DNA of 55,863 nt from a virus. Positions 49,277 to 55,863 of this stretch are shown one piece after another. The stretch spans positions 1-55,863 of IMG/VR virus record IMGVR_UViG_3300047510_001699. One strand, given 5' to 3'. The notes under the pieces were generated by a model. It made no database searches, had not been told where the DNA came from, and worked only from the letters and a program-made list of their open reading frames with translations. Made by a program: the position numbers and the translations under genes. How positions within the stretch are numbered: the stretch's first letter is position 1; each line of letters starts with the position of its first letter.

Positions 49277-51928
49277 CTATTCCGTCCCTAATTTCTTTTT
49301 TAGTTCATCAATTTGTCGTTGTTGTTCCTTAATAGCTTCTATAAGTAACCCAACCATATTTCCATAGGCTACGGCGTATTGGTCGTTATTTTCTGCATAA
49401 CTTACAGCTTCTGGGACAATTTCTAGTACTTCTTGTGCGATTACACCCACGTTTCTCTTTTTAGTATCATCATCTTTTCTTGTGTAGTATACACCACGTA
49501 GCTGTAATACCTTTTTCAGTGCTTCATCTATCGTCACTACGTTTTCCTTGGAACGGGCGTCAGAATAACCAATGACGTTAGCAGTCGCGTAAATGTCACC
49601 AGTCACATGCAACTTATAACTTGGAGCAATGTTACCAATACCAACTCCTGTGCTGTCACTGTATATGGTTTGTCCACCACTTCCTAACTTAATTGCTCCC
49701 ACCGCACTATTTTGTGCGCCATATATTCCAAGAGTATTTGCTACGTTCACATCGTATAACGCTACGTCATCACCACCTTGGAAATATTTTGCACCATTCG
49801 TAGTTACGGATAATACCGACCCATCATATAACAATGATGAGTAACTGGTTAATGTGGTAGCTCCAGAGAATACTGCTACTCTTCCAGACGCACCACTACT
49901 AATAGTTCCTGCGCCGGAAGTTCCACTGGTACCATTGCCACCGTTTGCTCCAGATGTACCGGACGTTCCTGAAGTTCCGTTATTACCATTACCACCATTT
50001 GCTCCAGACGTTCCACTAGTTCCACTAGTACCATTTCCGCCATTAGCACCTGATGTTCCACTAGTACCATTTCCGCCATTAGCACCTGATGTTCCACTAG
50101 TACCATTTCCGCCATTAGCACCCGATGTACCAGACGTTCCACTAGTGCCACTTACACCGCTGGTACCATTACCACCATTTGCTCCAGACGTTCCACTGGT
50201 ACCATTGCCACCGTTTGCTCCAGATGTACCGGACGTTCCCGGCGAACCTACTCCACTTGTACCCGATGTACCAGCGGTTCCTTGTACACCAGGAAGCCCC
50301 ATCGCACCATCACGTCCACTGGTTCCACTTGTTCCTGGTGCACCGCCTGCTCCTGAAGTACCCGAAGTACCATTCTCTCCTGAGCTACCTGAGCTACCGC
50401 TTGTACCAGTAGAACCTGATGTGCCTGAAGTTCCAGAAGTACCAGAACTACCCGATTCTCCGCTTGAACCAGAACTGCCTGATGTACCGCTTGTTCCAGA
50501 AGTGCCTGAAATTCCTGATGTACCGCTCACTCCAGAAGTTCCATTTTCACCAGAAGTACCCGAGGTGCCACTTACTCCAGAAGTTCCATTTTCACCAGAA
50601 GTACCTGAGGTGCCGCTTATTCCTGATGTGCCACTAGCTCCCGATGATCCACTAGTACCTGACACGCCAGGCAACCCCATAGCACCATCTCTTCCTGATG
50701 AGCCTGAACTACCAGATGATCCTGTATTTCCTGAACTGCCCGATGACCCTGCACTTCCAGAACTACCACTACTACCAGCAGTACCAGAGGTACCCATTGG
50801 TAATTGGGCAACAATTAATAAAATATTTTCATCATTTGAGAATGAATATGTTGATTGAACTAATACTATTGGGAATGTCCAATATGCATTAGGTCCAGTT
50901 TCTACACCAGTCCCCACCGTCCATTTTTGAAAATTACTTGAATTATCTGCATCTTGTATTATTATCAACGACCCTGATGGAATAATAGCTAAGAAAATAT
51001 CTATATCTTCATTATTTTGGTCTAAATGACTTATGACAAGTTCTGTAGCTGATGCTTGTGTAGCGTTGTTCCAGAGGATATGACCACTACCAGGATTACC
51101 TGATGTTGCATTTGTGTTTGCTTGATATGGGAACAAGTCATTAGATTGACCATCTTTGCCAGAGCTGCCAGAGGAACCAGAAGAGCCATTTGCGCCTGAT
51201 GAGCCAGACGATCCCGATGAACCAGCGCTTCCGCCGCCGCCGGTTGGGCCTGGAAGGCCCATTGCGCCATCTCTGCCAGATGAACCCGATGACCCACTAG
51301 TGCCAGCTGTTCCACTGTTACCAGATGAACCGGATGACCCAGAAGTACCTGGATTTCCTTGTAGACCTTGTATACCTGGTAGTCCCATGGCGCCGTCTCT
51401 TCCTGAACTGCCTGATGATCCTGTAGTACCAGATGTTCCTGAACTTCCACTACTACCAGAAGAACCTGATGAGCCTGGGTCACCTTGTACACCTTGTATA
51501 CCAGGAAGACCCATTGCACCATCTCTTCCGCTTGAGCCTGAACTTCCTGAAGTGCCTGAGGTGCCGGTTCCACCAGAAGAGCCTGAAGTTCCTGCATTAC
51601 CCTGCGAACCTTGTACGCCGGGTAACCCCATCACACCATCACGACCACTACTTCCACTAGAACCAGCCGCACCATTTGTACCACTCGTGCCACTGGTACC
51701 GTATGTTTGTCCACTGGTTCCACTTGAACCCGCACTAGATGAACCTCCAACACCAGCGATTAGATATCCGCCAGGCCGTGTACCATCGTGTAATCTGAGA
51801 ACACCAAATCCACTTGATGTCGTAGATTCCATATCCGCAGTAAGAACGCCAGGCAATCCAACATACGCAGCGTTAGACCCTGACGTTCCTCGTAATATCT
51901 GAAATTCTGTGATATTATTATTTGGCAT
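49277..51928 (-). CDS. Collagen-like, Ser/Thr-rich tail fibre with S74 chaperone domain
   Basis: 883 aa. N-terminal attachment domain (about 1-60: FQILRGTSGSNAAYVG, VLRLHDGTRPGGYLI). Collagen-type Gly-x-y repeats (about 62-260 and 376-680) use mainly GSS/GTS triplets and hold six copies of GRDG(A/V)MGLPG. A globular insert breaks the helix at about 262-375 (VISHLDQNNEDIDIFLAII, FQKWTVGTGVETGPN). A beta domain leads to a C-terminal Peptidase_S74 intramolecular chaperone (about 788-883: YSDARSKENV with the Ser/Lys dyad, RNVGVIAQEV, and a final trimeric coil EQQRQIDELKKKL). S74 domains trimerise fibres and then cut themselves off. The dense Ser/Thr in the y position offers many O-glycosylation sites. 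Confidence 0.92.
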   Translation of the reverse strand: MPNNNITEFQILRGTSGSNAAYVGLPGVLTADMESTTSSGFGVLRLHDGTRPGGYLIAGVGGSSSAGSSGTSGQTYGTSGTSGTNGAAGSSGSSGRDGVMGLPGVQGSQGNAGTSGSSGGTGTSGTSGSSGSSGRDGAMGLPGIQGVQGDPGSSGSSGSSGSSGTSGTTGSSGSSGRDGAMGLPGIQGLQGNPGTSGSSGSSGNSGTAGTSGSSGSSGRDGAMGLPGPTGGGGSAGSSGSSGSSGANGSSGSSGSSGKDGQSNDLFPYQANTNATSGNPGSGHILWNNATQASATELVISHLDQNNEDIDIFLAIIPSGSLIIIQDADNSSNFQKWTVGTGVETGPNAYWTFPIVLVQSTYSFSNDENILLIVAQLPMGTSGTAGSSGSSGSAGSSGSSGNTGSSGSSGSSGRDGAMGLPGVSGTSGSSGASGTSGISGTSGTSGENGTSGVSGTSGTSGENGTSGVSGTSGISGTSGTSGTSGSSGSSGESGSSGTSGTSGTSGSTGTSGSSGSSGENGTSGTSGAGGAPGTSGTSGRDGAMGLPGVQGTAGTSGTSGVGSPGTSGTSGANGGNGTSGTSGANGGNGTSGVSGTSGTSGTSGANGGNGTSGTSGANGGNGTSGTSGANGGNGTSGTSGTSGANGGNGNNGTSGTSGTSGANGGNGTSGTSGAGTISSGASGRVAVFSGATTLTSYSSLLYDGSVLSVTTNGAKYFQGGDDVALYDVNVANTLGIYGAQNSAVGAIKLGSGGQTIYSDSTGVGIGNIAPSYKLHVTGDIYATANVIGYSDARSKENVVTIDEALKKVLQLRGVYYTRKDDDTKKRNVGVIAQEVLEIVPEAVSYAENNDQYAVAYGNMVGLLIEAIKEQQRQIDELKKKLGTE
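50039..50131 (-). repeat. 36-bp tandem repeat inside the collagen-like gene
   Basis: Two exact adjacent 36-bp units (50039-50074, 50075-50110) and a partial third, each coding for 12 residues of the form GANGGNGTSGTS. Similar near-copies lie at 49930-50030 and 50160-50230. Such runs are prone to slippage or recombination and can change fibre length in whole triplets. Confidence 0.75.
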
Positions 51929-51962
51929 AGATTCCTAATAAATCGTTATAAAATACACTCCC

Positions 51963-51970
51963 TATAAATA
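51963..51970 (-). promoter_or_regulatory. TATTTATA box before the collagen-like fibre (minus strand)
   Basis: On the minus strand CAGATATTTATAGGGAGTGT, about 35 nt before the start codon. It matches CAGATATTTATAGAAGTGT before the 437-aa structural gene. No consensus -35 is found, so a phage-specific promoter is likely. Confidence 0.5.
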
Positions 51971-52015
51971 TCTGATTATAACGGGTTTATCCAATTATTA
52001 CCCTATTACGGACCA

Positions 52016-52037
52016 AAATCTTAATGAAATCTTAATG
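52016..52037. repeat. Tandem 11-bp repeat, Pho-box-like
   Basis: AAATCTTAATG occurs twice head to tail (52016-52026, 52027-52037), giving CTTAATG-AAAT-CTTAATG: two 7-bp direct repeats 11 bp apart, the geometry of PhoB-type boxes. It lies in the 175-bp divergent gap between the fibre gene (minus) and the VWA gene (plus). Regulation by a host response regulator is inferred, not shown. Confidence 0.4.
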
Positions 52038-52103
52038 TTCATGCACTTTACTTTTTCTTCTATTATAGTAGATTTATAGTATACCTCTTAACCACGGGAT
52101 TTT

Positions 52104-54248
52104 ATGACCAAGCACAAAGCACACAGTTCCTATTGGGTTGACGATACTTCCGTCTTTGATTTCGATACGGAGGATGTCAATAAGGATGAGCTTGACGTTT
52201 CTGCGGGTATTGACCGTATCGTGAAGCTTGCTACGATTCGTCGAGCTGTTGCCAACTTCGTTCGTATTCTCACGAATGATTCTTCTATTCATGTTAAGTA
52301 TTCGTCAGGTCGGGATTCATACACCGATGGTAAGACGGTGGTGATTTCGGCTGACCACAATACTTCAAACTTTGACCCGATGGTTGGTCTTGCTTTGCAT
52401 GAAGGGTCGCACTGTCTCCTTTCTGATTTCGGTTTCCTTCGTGCGATTAATCAACATCACGAAGTGTTCTACTCTGCGCTTCATCCCGACCTTCGGAAGT
52501 TGGTGAAGGTGAAGGCGGTTCGTGACGGTAATTATGATGTTTATGACAACATGCGTGAGAATCAGGCTATTCTCAATACACTTCGTCGGTATATTCAGCA
52601 GTTGATGAATATCATTGAGGACCGCCGTATTGATTCGTATGTGTATCGTTCGGCTCCTGGTTATCGTCCGTATTATGATGCGATGTATAAGAAGTATTTC
52701 TTTAATTCTGATGTGGAAAAGAATCTCCAGTTCAATCCCGACTGGCGTAAGCCGACTGTGGAGAATTATGTGAATTGGCTTCTTATGATTTTCTCTCCGC
52801 ACTTTGACAAGAAGGCGTTGCCTGGTCTATCTAAGATGGTAGATATGATTGACCTCCAGAACATTCGTCGCTTTGATGAAAAGCATATGCCGGATTCTAT
52901 CCGATGGAAGAAGTCTGGTATGGTTGTATCCAATCCTGTTGCTGATAATGAACTTGTTGTTTACCATTATGACCAGTTCCCGCTTCTGTGGAAGACTGCG
53001 AACGAACTGATGGTCCAGATTCTCAAGCGTGCGAAGTTCCACGCTGATATTGAGGATGAGAATAATTCTGGTGATGATGGGTTGGATGGTATTCCTATTG
53101 AGATGGAAGATGATGGCAAGGAGCTGGAAGGCGAGGGGATGCCGAATTATGACCTTCCACAGAAGAAGTTTAATGCGGGGAAGGGTAAGAAGGCAATGGA
53201 GAAGATGAAGGATGTTCAGAATCAGACTGCTCGTAAGAAGAAGATTAAGAAGAATGAGCAGACGCAGATTGAGTCTATGGAATCTGCGGCGGCTGAAATG
53301 TCGGAGAATTCTGACCCGATTTATGGAAAGGTTCCGTGCCTCGTTACGAAGAAGCTCACGAAGGAAATTATGAAGTCGGATTGGTTCCCATTTGCGAATG
53401 TGTGGGCGTTTAGTGGTGATGGTACGTGGCGCGACTCTGACCGTAACCAGACCTATCGTGGATTCCTTGCTGGGATTCGTATGGGACAGGTTCTCGCTCA
53501 TAAGTTGCAGGTTCGTAACGAGCCGCAGATTACACACTTTACTCGTCAAGAGCATGGGAAGATTGACCGCCGTATCCTCTCTCAGCTGGGGATGGATATT
53601 GAGAATGTGTTCAAGCGGACTACGGTTGATTCGTACAATCCGGCTCTTCTCTATCTGTCGGTGGATGCCTCTGGTTCGATGTGGGGTGGCAAATGGGAGC
53701 GTGTGATGACGGTGATGACGGCTCTTGCCTTCGCCGCTGATAAGATTCGTAATCTTGATGTGGTGATTTCGCTCCGTGGAAATGTCGGTAGTGGGATTCC
53801 GACTGTGGCGGTTGTGTATGATAGCCGTGTAGATACGTTCGTCAAGGCGAAGGCACTGTTCCCATACCTTGCGTCTAACGGTTCTACTCCTGAGGGATTG
53901 TGCTACCACAGCACGATTGAGTTGATGCAGGAGTGTGTCAAGACGCACACGGTATACTTCATCAACTTCTCTGATGGTGAGCCGGGGTGCTCGTTCAGCC
54001 ACAATGGGAAGCGGTTTGACTACGGTGGTGAGCAGGCGATGAAGCAGACGAAGAACACCGTTCGTATCATGCGTGAGATGGGGATTCGTATTATGAGCTA
54101 CTTCATTAGTGACTATCATTCTCACAATGAGTCCTACACGACGAAGTTCTTCCGCAATATGTATGGGCAGGAGGCGGAGTTCGTGGATGTAAAGAATGTA
54201 GTGAATGTTCTTAAGACCTTGAACAAGCTCCTACTGATTAAGGAATAA
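52104..54248 (+). CDS. VWA-domain protein with HExxH zinc site (CobT/metallopeptidase-like)
   Basis: 714 aa. The N-terminal half has LALHEGSHCLLSDF, an HExxH motif (His99-Glu100, His103), and a later IIEDRRIDSYVYR that is typical of this VWA-linked peptidase class. An acidic, low-complexity linker (about 315-400) leads to a C-terminal von Willebrand A domain with the MIDAS motif LSVDASGSMWGG (DxSxS near 521) and FSDGEPG. VWA proteins of this layout work with MoxR/CobS-type AAA ATPases; a partner is not in the window. Roles in T4-like phages are unproven; a CobT-like name would be by analogy. Confidence 0.7.
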   Translation: MTKHKAHSSYWVDDTSVFDFDTEDVNKDELDVSAGIDRIVKLATIRRAVANFVRILTNDSSIHVKYSSGRDSYTDGKTVVISADHNTSNFDPMVGLALHEGSHCLLSDFGFLRAINQHHEVFYSALHPDLRKLVKVKAVRDGNYDVYDNMRENQAILNTLRRYIQQLMNIIEDRRIDSYVYRSAPGYRPYYDAMYKKYFFNSDVEKNLQFNPDWRKPTVENYVNWLLMIFSPHFDKKALPGLSKMVDMIDLQNIRRFDEKHMPDSIRWKKSGMVVSNPVADNELVVYHYDQFPLLWKTANELMVQILKRAKFHADIEDENNSGDDGLDGIPIEMEDDGKELEGEGMPNYDLPQKKFNAGKGKKAMEKMKDVQNQTARKKKIKKNEQTQIESMESAAAEMSENSDPIYGKVPCLVTKKLTKEIMKSDWFPFANVWAFSGDGTWRDSDRNQTYRGFLAGIRMGQVLAHKLQVRNEPQITHFTRQEHGKIDRRILSQLGMDIENVFKRTTVDSYNPALLYLSVDASGSMWGGKWERVMTVMTALAFAADKIRNLDVVISLRGNVGSGIPTVAVVYDSRVDTFVKAKALFPYLASNGSTPEGLCYHSTIELMQECVKTHTVYFINFSDGEPGCSFSHNGKRFDYGGEQAMKQTKNTVRIMREMGIRIMSYFISDYHSHNESYTTKFFRNMYGQEAEFVDVKNVVNVLKTLNKLLLIKE

Positions 54249-54270
54249 AAGAATAAATCGGAAATAGGAA

Positions 54271-54300
54271 ACCTCCACAGAAATGTGGGGGTTTTCTGTT
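54271..54300 (+). terminator. Rho-independent terminator after the VWA gene
   Basis: CCTCCACA, a short loop GAAA, TGTGGGGG (8 bp with one G-T), then TTTTCTGTTATT. It is 23 nt after the stop codon and is followed by the TATTTATA box of the next transcription unit. Confidence 0.8.
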
Positions 54301-54309
54301 ATTATATCC

Positions 54310-54317
54310 TATTTATA
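54310..54317 (+). promoter_or_regulatory. TATTTATA box (putative late promoter)
   Basis: TATTTATA, 24 nt before the ATG at 54341, immediately after a terminator. It is the clearest position for a promoter role of this box, because the downstream structural gene has no other visible promoter. Confidence 0.45.
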
Positions 54318-54340
54318 TATTGACCTCTTTAGGTGATTAT

Positions 54341-55720
54341 ATGACACAGCACAAGATTGTAAAAATACCAGATTGGGTAACGCCAGAATCTCAAGATTAC
54401 TTGACTGAGGTTGGTAAAGAAGGTTGGGAATTGGTCCATGTGTACAATCAGCACGCATATATGAAAGCTAGTACTGCGGGAACTCTTGCCAGTGGTACTC
54501 TTTCAACAGACGTAGATGCATTTGGAAGACTTCGCACTTCCGATACATATACACTTGGTGACTACAAACATTTATACGCAATTGATTATAATTTCTTGGA
54601 CCTTAAGACAAGTGGTTCGTCAGTAACATTTGATGTCAATCGTTCATCAGTCACTCTTCAAACAAGTGCAAGTGCCGCAAGTCGAGCAGTCCATCAAACC
54701 AAGATGTATCACAACTATATGCCGGGAAAGGGTCAATACATACTGTCCAGTTTCAAATTTGGTGCAGCAGAACCAAATGTCATCAAACGCACTGGATATT
54801 TTGATGATTATAATGGTATCTTTTTTGAACAAGACCAAACAGGTAGTCTACAATTTATTATTCGTTCTGCCACCAATGGTACTGCGTCCATTCAAGAAGA
54901 ACGTGTCAAACAAGCAGATTGGAATGTGAATACGTTATTGAGTGGTGATACGGTACTTGATATGTCAAAGGTACAACTATTCTTTACAGATTTCCAATGG
55001 TTAGCAGTTGGCCGTGTTCGGTGTGGGTTTGTTATTAATGGTGTAAATATTTTATGTCATGTGTTTGACCATTCTAATAAGACCGATGTTGCATATATGT
55101 CCAATCCAAATCTTCCTGTTCGGTGTGAAATCCGTAACACCACAACGGCAACGGGAAGTATGGAACAAATTTGTGCCACAGTGATGAGTGAAGGTGGGTA
55201 TGATGAAAGTGGAACTACATTCGCCCACACATCAGATAAGTTACGTCCACTCTCGGGTAGTGAGTCAGCATTGGTATTTGCCATTCGTTTGAAGAATAGT
55301 TATAACGGATTACCAAATCGTGCATTCGTTCGGTTGGAAGATATGAGTATCTTTACCGAAGACCAACCTGTTAAATATACCATCGTAAAATTACCCTCTG
55401 GTTCGGTATCTGGTGGTACGTGGTTCTCGGAAAATATCAACTCCGTAGTAGAATGGAATTCTGGGTCTATGTCGTATAATACTGCATCTGTCACCGAAAT
55501 GTTAAATGGGTTCGCTGCGGCAGGAACGGCAGGCGGTGGTGGTGGTCCTGGTACGGGGTTCTCTACTACAAGTCAACGACAGGGTAGTAAAAATAAAATC
55601 AATTATATCGCACAAAATTACGATAGTACCAATAGTGAAATGTATGGTATCGTGGTAACTAATCTCGTTGGTACTGCTACTGATGTTATTGCAAGTATGG
55701 TGTGGAAAGAAGTTTACTAA
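54341..55720 (+). CDS. Phage virion structural protein (459 aa)
   Basis: ATG at 54341 after AGGTGA; the TTG at 54320 is rejected. The first ~45 residues form a DUF4177-like module (IVKIPDWVTPESQDYLTEVGKEGWELVHVY). The rest begins with DVDAFGRLRTSDTYTLGDYKHLY, a start known in structural proteins of many large aquatic phages, and continues as a long beta-rich body with a Gly-rich linker near the end. It is likely a tail or capsid-surface protein. The same start module is repeated in the next gene. Confidence 0.7.
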   Translation: MTQHKIVKIPDWVTPESQDYLTEVGKEGWELVHVYNQHAYMKASTAGTLASGTLSTDVDAFGRLRTSDTYTLGDYKHLYAIDYNFLDLKTSGSSVTFDVNRSSVTLQTSASAASRAVHQTKMYHNYMPGKGQYILSSFKFGAAEPNVIKRTGYFDDYNGIFFEQDQTGSLQFIIRSATNGTASIQEERVKQADWNVNTLLSGDTVLDMSKVQLFFTDFQWLAVGRVRCGFVINGVNILCHVFDHSNKTDVAYMSNPNLPVRCEIRNTTTATGSMEQICATVMSEGGYDESGTTFAHTSDKLRPLSGSESALVFAIRLKNSYNGLPNRAFVRLEDMSIFTEDQPVKYTIVKLPSGSVSGGTWFSENINSVVEWNSGSMSYNTASVTEMLNGFAAAGTAGGGGGPGTGFSTTSQRQGSKNKINYIAQNYDSTNSEMYGIVVTNLVGTATDVIASMVWKEVY

Positions 55721-55722
55721 GA

Positions 55723-55730
55723 TATTTATT
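55723..55730 (+). promoter_or_regulatory. TATTTATT box (putative late promoter)
   Basis: TATTTATT, 23 nt before the ATG of the final partial gene and 2 nt after the preceding stop. It is part of the recurrent set. Confidence 0.4.
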
Positions 55731-55753
55731 TAAAACCTTAACTGAGTAATAAT

Positions 55754-55863
55754 ATGGCCGGATTCTGGTATAAAGTCGAAGTCATGCCTTCTGGGTCTGC
55801 TAACCTCACTTCGTGGTTAGATACCCAAGGAGCAAGTAAATGGCAATTAGTTCAAGTAGTCCC
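55754..55863 (+). CDS. Virion structural protein, 5' part (cut by window edge)
   Basis: Starts MAGFWYKVEVMPSG and reads open to the edge (36 codons). The segment LDTQGASKWQLVQVV matches the GKEGWELVHVY module at the start of the preceding protein, so it is probably a related structural protein in a tandem set. The remainder is outside the window. Confidence 0.55.
   Translation, partial: MAGFWYKVEVMPSGSANLTSWLDTQGASKWQLVQVV

Noticed and set aside
49854-50858. Long plus-strand open frame rich in Val-Pro-Glu opposite the collagen-like gene (also 51156-51902)
   Set aside because: It is the antisense shadow of the Gly-Ser/Thr repeat. The composition comes from complementary codons; there is no SD and no independent family.
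52827-54125. 432-codon minus-strand open frame opposite the VWA gene
   Set aside because: The plus-strand frame has clear HExxH and VWA motifs. The minus frame has repetitive Leu/Arg/His content and no motifs.
1-55863. CRISPR arrays, insertion sequences, integrase or attachment sites
   Set aside because: I saw no regularly spaced repeats outside the collagen gene, no transposase or integrase motifs, and no att-like direct repeats.

Overview
This window is a compact, mostly plus-strand stretch of a large T4-like (myovirus-type) phage genome. The T4-type replisome is split over the left 21 kb: a flap/RNase H-type exonuclease (cut by the window edge), a gp41-like helicase, a family B polymerase, a gp45-like clamp, a gp44-like clamp loader and its gp62-like partner. 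Genes are packed with ATGA/TAATG overlaps and mostly have Shine-Dalgarno (SD) sites. Several promoters match the canonical sigma70 consensus (TTGACA, 16-17 bp, TATAAT/TATATT). Strong SD sites plus canonical promoters argue against a Bacteroidota host. An Oar-type TonB-dependent receptor carried by the phage points to a Gram-negative host from a group rich in such receptors (for example Gemmatimonadota or Acidobacteriota); this is inference.

Layout. 1-5.3 kb: exonuclease, helicase, B12-dependent ribonucleotide reductase, two thioredoxins, dUTPase, Vsr-like nuclease. 5.3-8.1 kb: membrane protein and DNA polymerase. 8.2-11.3 kb: a full-length TonB-dependent outer-membrane receptor. 11.4-21.8 kb: ATP-dependent ligase, a tRNA-like RNA, two Mom-like DNA-modification enzymes, clamp, a DUF4338/DruA-like protein, a glycosyltransferase, a GIY-YIG/ParB fusion, clamp loader and dCMP deaminase. 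21.8-27.6 kb: Fe-S carrier, Cas4-like Fe-S nuclease, SpoU methyltransferase, 2OG oxygenase, SprT-like protease, cupin, phosphoesterase and small proteins. 27.8-38.6 kb: a glycan island of about a dozen glycosyltransferases, nucleotide-sugar enzymes and methyltransferases. 38.6-43.3 kb: Nmad1-like protein, a 642-residue protein of unknown function, ThyX, HNH protein, zinc-ribbon protein. 43.3-51.9 kb: a minus-strand cassette with a collagen-like S74 fibre, two more virion proteins and two multi-domain glycosyltransferases, one of which ends in a TibC/BAHT-like O-heptosyltransferase. 52.1-55.9 kb: a VWA/HExxH protein and virion structural genes.

The nucleotide genes (class II RNR with thioredoxins, dUTPase, dCMP deaminase, ThyX) feed DNA synthesis. 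Mom-like, Nmad1-like and possibly the isolated glycosyltransferase would alter or protect phage DNA. The most striking candidate systems are (i) a phage-borne TonB-dependent receptor, (ii) a self-contained cassette that could glycosylate a Ser/Thr-rich collagen-like fibre with a protein O-heptosyltransferase, (iii) a 119-nt tRNA-like RNA with an expanded anticodon region, and (iv) two promoter classes: sigma70 promoters with inverted repeats around the -10, and a recurrent TATTTATW box ahead of presumed late genes on both strands.
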